Under the pieces are notes generated by a model. The model was not told the DNA's origin. It saw only the letters and a list, made by a program, of their open reading frames with translations, and made no database searches. From Bemisia tabaci (lineage: Eukaryota; Arthropoda; Insecta; Hemiptera; Aleyrodidae): DNA of 64,000 bases. The DNA is taken from the NCBI RefSeq assembly GCF_918797505.1, contig NC_092799.1, forward strand, positions 13,602,295 through 13,666,294, read 5' to 3'. A program made the position numbers and the translations under genes. Position 1 is the stretch's first letter. Every line of letters begins with the position of its first letter. Of the stretch, positions 58,359 to 64,000 are shown piece after piece.

Positions 58359-58858
58359 NNNNNNNNNNNNNNNNNNNNNNNNNNNNNNNNNNNNNNNNNN
58401 NNNNNNNNNNNNNNNNNNNNNNNNNNNNNNNNNNNNNNNNNNNNNNNNNNNNNNNNNNNNNNNNNNNNNNNNNNNNNNNNNNNNNNNNNNNNNNNNNNNN
58501 NNNNNNNNNNNNNNNNNNNNNNNNNNNNNNNNNNNNNNNNNNNNNNNNNNNNNNNNNNNNNNNNNNNNNNNNNNNNNNNNNNNNNNNNNNNNNNNNNNNN
58601 NNNNNNNNNNNNNNNNNNNNNNNNNNNNNNNNNNNNNNNNNNNNNNNNNNNNNNNNNNNNNNNNNNNNNNNNNNNNNNNNNNNNNNNNNNNNNNNNNNNN
58701 NNNNNNNNNNNNNNNNNNNNNNNNNNNNNNNNNNNNNNNNNNNNNNNNNNNNNNNNNNNNNNNNNNNNNNNNNNNNNNNNNNNNNNNNNNNNNNNNNNNN
58801 NNNNNNNNNNNNNNNNNNNNNNNNNNNNNNNNNNNNNNNNNNNNNNNNNNNNNNNNNN
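58359..58858. other. Assembly gap of 500 N
   Basis: Exactly 500 consecutive N, a placeholder size, so the true distance is probably unknown. The gap removes the 5' part of the alpha-glucosidase gene. Long ORFs predicted across it are meaningless. Confidence 0.99.
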
Positions 58859-59484
58859 AGGGATACACCTTTTCTTGGATTTTGTTCCAAACCACACGAG
58901 TGACCAGCATGAATGGTTCTTAAAATCCGTGAAAAGAATAGACCCTTACACCGACTATTACGTCTGGAAGGACCCAAAAATAGTCAACGGTGAGAGGAAG
59001 CCACCTACAAATTGGGTAAGTTATACTGCACTAACTATGATAACTATGATTGTACAAATGTATATGTGATCGTTAACAAGATAAATGGCTGTTGTTCACG
59101 GAAACAAATTTTCTGGAGAGCGAATTCCTGTCTATCTACCTCAAAAAATAGGAAATTGAGTTTTTTATACCAACGTTTGTCATAAAATGTCAGCGATGAC
59201 GTTAATTTCTGCGAAAATGGAGAAGACAAGCTGCGTATTAATTCGTCAATACCCAAGCCCGTGACATGACAGAATTTTTTTTTTTTTTTTTATAGTTTTT
59301 ATTCACCAAATTGCTTTTGATTCTAGGTTAATGTAACATCATTGAGTTTTTTGTGTAGATAAGTGAGTTCGGAGGTTCTCAATGGAAATGGCATGAGGAG
59401 AGGCAGCAGTATTATCTGCATCAATTTCACTGGAAACAACCCGATCTGAACTACAACTTCGAGGAACTAGTCCAAGAGGTTCTG
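58859..59484 (+). pseudogene. Partial alpha-glucosidase / maltase (GH13), two exons
   Basis: Two exons join in phase 0: the gap edge (58859) to 59015, and 59359-59484. Together they give about 94 codons of an insect-type alpha-glucosidase (sucrose/maltose hydrolysis, usually secreted or membrane-anchored in gut). Conserved region I is present (DFVPNHTS, with the family Asp, Asn and His), then [40 protein letters not shown] and the subfamily string QPDLNY. The next expected exon, carrying the nucleophile Asp region (GFRIDA), is not found before TTI1 starts 266 bases later. The 5' part (signal peptide and about 100 or more residues) is lost in the gap. It is either a truncated gene copy or a scaffolding fault. 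No stop or frameshift occurs in the part seen, so pseudogene is only the best available label. Confidence 0.75.
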
Positions 59485-59750
59485 GTAAGTTTTTCACTTC
59501 GGAACTTCGAAAAATGAACGAGTGACATCCAGCGGGTTTATTTTGGCTTCTTTTCTCTCCCCCTCTTCCTTCCCCTCGCCACCGCTTTGTTTATTTACAT
59601 ATTTTCTAACCTCAAAAAAAGCATGCAGGAGCAGATAGACGAATCACACGGATATTGCAGTTCTCGGTTTCTTATCTAGTTCTCACAAGTGTTTTCACAA
59701 ATTTAATAAGTTTTATCATGTAATATACTTTTATTCAATTACCAGGAATC

Positions 59751-62700
59751 ATGGATTCTGAAACTAAAAGTGCCTTTTTAGTTCTAAAGCCTGTCTGTGA
59801 CAAAGTGGCATTGAGTCCAAGCAAGTCAACTTTATGGGATTTGAAAGCAACAATAGGCTCGGTGCCTATCTCAGGGCTGTTAAGGCTCAAGGACTATGTT
59901 ATTTTCCCTCTGGAATTGCATCTACACAACCATAAAAATCTGAGGTTCGTTTTTTCCCTTCCATTTTGGGGCCTCTGTGGAATTGATCTCTCAAAGAATG
60001 CTGTAACATCGATCTTTCCAAGTCATCCTTCATTAACAGACCCATCGCTTAGATCACCAGATATTTCATTAAAAATAATTCAACAAGGAGTTTTTTATGC
60101 AGTGGTGAACACTCAAGAACTTGAGGTTTTGACGAACCAAGCATGCATATGATTAGATTTGAACTGAATCTCAGAGCTCTCTCTGGAAAAATGTCACGCA
60201 TCAAATCACATTTGACATTTTATGTGTTGATACTAGGTACCTCTCTACAGTGGCCTTAAGCCTCAGTACTGGTTTACTAGCTATCTGCCGCGATGGATTC
60301 ACTGCAGAAATAGTGGTTGGAACACAGTTCAAAAGAGGCCGCATTAGCTTCAGAGAAACGAATGCCCAAGAGAATCATGTTCTTGAATTTCAGAGCAAGT
60401 CCTCAGAGCTAGCATTCAAAGGCATAAATGTTGATGCAATCTTTATAGTTAGCTGCATGGCAACCATTATTTTATTTTAAAACACTTACAGACTTAATTT
60501 CACTGATTCTGTTCCCTTGATTCTAACCAATTCCATTTTTTGATTTCAGCCAAGAAACTTTGATCTCCTTAGTCGAGTGTCTAAAAGCAGTCCTTCAGAG
60601 AATTTCTCTAACAGAGTTGAAGAATTTCCTTAAGCTATATTCCCTGTTGTTCTCACTGATCTCAAACCCTCAGAATCCTGAACTCAGTAAGTTATCAATT
60701 TCCTACAGCATATTGTACTTCAACCCCAGGTTCTTACCTTGTTTCTCGGTGGCTCAAGTTTCAGAATAAAAGTTCTCAAGAGTCCTTGTAGCCCTCATAG
60801 CACAGCAGCTAGAACAGTTTTACACTGAAAATCAGTGACAAGTTCCTTCCCATCATCTTTGATTTTCTTTCGTCTCTCACATATGTATACTCGAAACCTA
60901 AAAATTTCTTTTTCATTGTCCTGCTCTTGGATGATGTCATTAACTGTGTTTTTCCAAAATTCTTGTACCTAATTATGTGCGATAATGTACATCAAAGTTA
61001 GTATCAGAATCATAGCCACTAATGTTTTTTGTCAACTCATACGGAGGTCTGATGCAAAACTTTTGAGACAGCCTGTGTATCTTTGTTTTAGCCATTAAAA
61101 CAATGTAAGCAGCAGGCGAGCATTTAAAAGTCCCAATTATCAAATTTATATAATTTGTTCTGTATTAATGAATTTTTTTTTTCAGGTAAAGATGTGCCAG
61201 AAGAGCTAAAATTGAGTGTGGTAGAATGTGTTGCAGAGCTCTTCATCAAATCAGATCCTAGCGTGTTAGTTGAGTTCTATTCAAGACCTTACTACCCGAA
61301 GTTGAGCTTTGGGGTTTACACTTGCAATCAAATCGTGAAAAACGAAAAATTCCATACTCTCAGGTTGGATTCCTCTCTTTTGCATGAGAAAAAAATATGT
61401 AGTCCTATTTTTTTAGAATTCAAGTAATAGCACTGTTCCAAACTTTCAAAGGGATCCTTCATAGAGGACACTTTTTAATAACAATACATTTTGCAAGTGC
61501 TTCCTGCATTTAAGTGTTAACTTTAATTAAAACAATTTTAAATTTTAAACGTAACATGCTATTTTGTGTCTTTATACTGGGGCTATTTCTACCTATCTAT
61601 GAGGTGGAGGCTGGAAGCACGCCAAAGGAATACTTTTTAAGTGAATTTATTACAAGGGTTTCTTTTCTATGTTTCATCTGTACATTTGTATGAATGTTTT
61701 TAATCAAGTTGGTAAATCGATTTTTTGAAAAAGGGCATTAGTGTCATTAGACTATGTAAAATTCACACACTTTCATCCTTGCAGGGATGCAAAAACTTCC
61801 AAGTTTATGATATGATCATGATCAAAATATCGAAACCATGGTCGCAGTCTCTGAAAAAAATGGAAGGCTGAAAAATTGGAAAGGCAATAGCATTTTTTTT
61901 TTTTTTTTTTTGTGGTGGGGGGGGGGGGCATCGCGTTTTCCCTTTTAAATCAATGTGAAATTTGCATGTTTCTCAGAGAATTACGACAATTAGTGAATTT
62001 GTCTTAATTTTGAAAATTTTGGGAAGATGGGGCTTTTAAAGCAAGAAGGCCAATCGAAAAATGGGAAGGCTAAGCATTTCTGCATCCCTGCATCCTCGTT
62101 TAATTCATGAGAAGATCCATCCTAATTTCTTTAAAAGTTTTAGCACTCTTTTTTTCTCTATCAAAGAACAAAATTACAAATGAAGGAAAAAATTGTTTAG
62201 GTAAACACTTGTCATTATAAAATCATTTAATGATATCATATCAACAAACCTTATCTCTGGTGTTATTTCTTGATGTAGAGTAAGTGCCTTGAATTGTCTA
62301 ATGATCATGACTGGCTCTTTATTTGACGATGAAGTAAAGAAATCCTGCTCAAACATAGTGATGCTCATGTTACCCGGAATCGTCTCTTTGTGCCAGGCAA
62401 CTGCTGCTTTAAATGTCACTCAAAACCACCAGGTTACTTTGGTAGGTCAAAACATTGTTTATCTTTGCCAAGCCAAGTATTAGATGGTCTAAACTAGCAG
62501 CATATTTGGTTGTGTGAAAAGAAAAATTTTGCTGTTCCCGTAACGTTATTTACCCAAAAATAAAATCAAGCCACATCAGAAATCATTCCTATATTGAGTA
62601 TTTTTATTTTGTTTAATTGTAACCCTCCATGGAGTAGGGACACTCATTTGAGACCCTGAAAATTTGCACCTGCGTCTATCTCAAACTGTCGTTACTTCGG

Positions 62701-63638
62701 TTTGGCTCGACATAACTGCCCTACTCTAAAAATACAATGTTGCCTTTGAAAATGCTGCTCTACAAAATGACCCAAGTAACCCTAGTTTTAGTTATTTGGC
62801 TTATTGATTCTTTTTAACCGCTGACAGTCACATTTCCTAAAATTTTCACACCCTCAATCTCCTCACCAGCAGTAAGTAGTATACAAATAATCCCCCAAGA
62901 AACTCGTACACTTTAAAAATCAAATGTCGTAAAAAAATATTGGACAACCCCTTTACCCCAACTAGTTCTAGTTATAGACTCTGAGACAAGTATATTAGGT
63001 AAAGATCAGAGTCCACTCAAAGGTTCAGCAGCGCTTCAAACCCAAAATACCTGAATTGGAAAATCATTATTTTTACCAATTTTGTTGACACCTATTACTC
63101 TATCGAGGGGTTATATACTTTTCATTCCTCGCACTCGTTGAATTTTAAGGAGTCTTATTATCCATTCTCAGCACTTTTTGCAGATTAGAAGTTTTTCCTT
63201 TTAATTTAACCCATATGAAACTTCATTTAAGTTGAAAACTACTTTTTTTAAAGAACTTTATTACATTAGTAAGAAACGTTGATCAAACCTTTTTCTGCAT
63301 TGCTGAAATATCTAATCATTGTTAGCTTTATTGTTCATAATCATTGCCTTTCAGATGGCTTTGCGATTGTGGTCTCACGTTGTTGTTCTCGTCATGGATG
63401 ACAACTTGAAGGTGCAGAAATCAGATGACCGTAGTTTGTGCAAACTAGAGACCAGCACAAAAGAAAAGATTAAACAGATAATGGATATGCAGCAGAGGAC
63501 TGAGGCTTGGCTGGCAGACACCAGCAAAAATTTGGCGCCTGTTACTGAGAACATTGTCAGTGTAAGGAGTCATTCACATTGGAAAGTGAGACATGAGCTT
63601 GCTGTTGCAAGTGATCGCATAGTATCTAATTGTTTGAG
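59751..63638 (+). CDS. TTI1: TELO2-interacting protein 1 homolog (TTT complex), 5' part
   Basis: Five exons join in frame and the gene runs off the window: 59751-59944, 60550-60686, 61186-61363, 62279-62441 and 63355-63638 (phase 2 at the end). About 318 residues are seen, against about 1090 in human TTI1. TTI1 is a HEAT-repeat scaffold which, with TELO2 and TTI2, stabilises PIKK kinases (mTOR, ATM, ATR, DNA-PKcs, SMG1). Family evidence: LKPVCDKVALSPS and LLRLKDYVIFPLELHL at the N-terminus, ALNCLMIMTGSLFDDEVKKS, MLPGIVSLCQATAAL, and in the last exon HWKVRHELAVASDRIVSNCL, matching the PHWKVRLELVE region. Introns 1 and 3 use unusual GTTCGT and GTTGGA donors, so those two junctions are less certain than the rest. 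The ATG follows a likely 5' UTR acceptor (ATTACCAG). Confidence 0.82.
61782..62090. mobile_element. Non-autonomous hAT-type element, TTI1 intron 3
   Basis: The ends CAGGGATGCAAAAA and TTTCTGCATCCCTG are inverted repeats, flanked by CATCCTTG and CATCCTCG (8-bp duplication, one mismatch). The length is 309 bp with no ORF. It contains a T run followed by a G run near 61892-61928. It has the same terminal type as 23393-23586. Confidence 0.8.
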
Positions 63639-64000
63639 GTAAAGGAAATTCTCTTGTTCTAAGTTTTCAAATATTATTTGAATTGTCAAGCATTTCCTCA
63701 ATTATGCATTGGTTTTCTTGCATTTGTCAGCTTGGAAAACTTGGATTTCTCCAAATTTTGGATTTCAAAATCTCGGGAATTTTTCCTCCAGATGCAGCGA
63801 AACTTTGAAGGAAAAATTTTGTGCACCTCCAACAAGTTTGACAAAGGAGTGATGGTTTCGGTGTAAAATAAAACCTTCTGACTCAACCTTTTGACCTTTT
63901 AATCTCAAAAAATCTCTTTTGTGTAAAAATATTGATTTAAAACCAAGAAATAATAAATAATAATCATCGAGAATCTGGTATTTCGATTATTTTATTTTTG
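63639..64000. other. TTI1 intron, continuing past the window
   Basis: Begins with the donor GTAAAG after the exon ending at 63638. No further exon is recognisable before the window ends. An imperfect inverted repeat, AATGCATTGG...AACTTGGA-type words near 63700-63830, is too weak to call. Confidence 0.45.

Noticed and set aside
58237..59069. Long ORFs through the N run
   Set aside because: Translation of 500 N is meaningless. Only the part right of 58858 carries protein signal.
1..64000. CRISPR arrays, operons, rRNA, tRNA and viral sequence
   Set aside because: Split genes and repeat types show a eukaryotic nuclear region. No tRNA cloverleaf, rRNA segment, viral gene or spaced identical repeat array was recognised.

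Overview
The window is a eukaryotic nuclear scaffold segment, almost certainly from an insect. It is AT-rich, every gene is split by GT-AG introns, genes lie on both strands, and there is a 500-N assembly gap. The protein set is animal, and the alpha-glucosidase fragment has the insect maltase/sucrase pattern. A sap-feeding hemipteran (for example a whitefly) is my guess from general sequence flavour; the sequence alone does not prove it.

Layout, left to right. 1-2651: no recognised gene. 2652-4611 (+): mitochondrial ATP synthase delta subunit, 3 coding exons. 6306-15810 (-): RRP5/PDCD11, a ribosome biogenesis factor, 10 coding exons, about 1304 aa. 15811-17324: shared upstream region of two divergent genes. 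17325-53300 (+): the giant HECT E3 ubiquitin ligase UBR5 (Drosophila hyd), reconstructed as 38 coding exons and about 3048 aa, with UBA, UBR-box, MLLE and HECT domains. One extra base breaks its frame in exon 30. 54807-56723 (-): WASHC3/CCDC53, a WASH-complex subunit, 4 coding exons, 163 aa, convergent with UBR5. 58359-58858: gap of 500 N. 58859-59484 (+): two exons of a GH13 alpha-glucosidase, cut on the left by the gap and with no continuation on the right. 59751 to beyond the window end (+): TTI1, the TELO2-interacting subunit of the TTT complex, 5 exons seen.

The genes are unrelated housekeeping loci (energy, ribosome assembly, ubiquitin/N-degron signalling, endosomal actin, PIKK stability), and nothing suggests an operon or functional cluster. 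The unusual content is in the introns. UBR5 introns carry about a dozen short non-autonomous DNA transposons. These include several hAT-type insertions with 8-bp target duplications, a small Helitron-like element, a 9-bp-TSD element, a two-copy family with CAGGGTGTCTAC ends, and several foldbacks. The most striking is a 1348-bp hAT-type element in UBR5 intron 35. Its interior is a near-perfect inverted repeat with arms of about 297 bp, rich in GCGCGC, and its ends are packed with CCGGATCCGG-like motifs.
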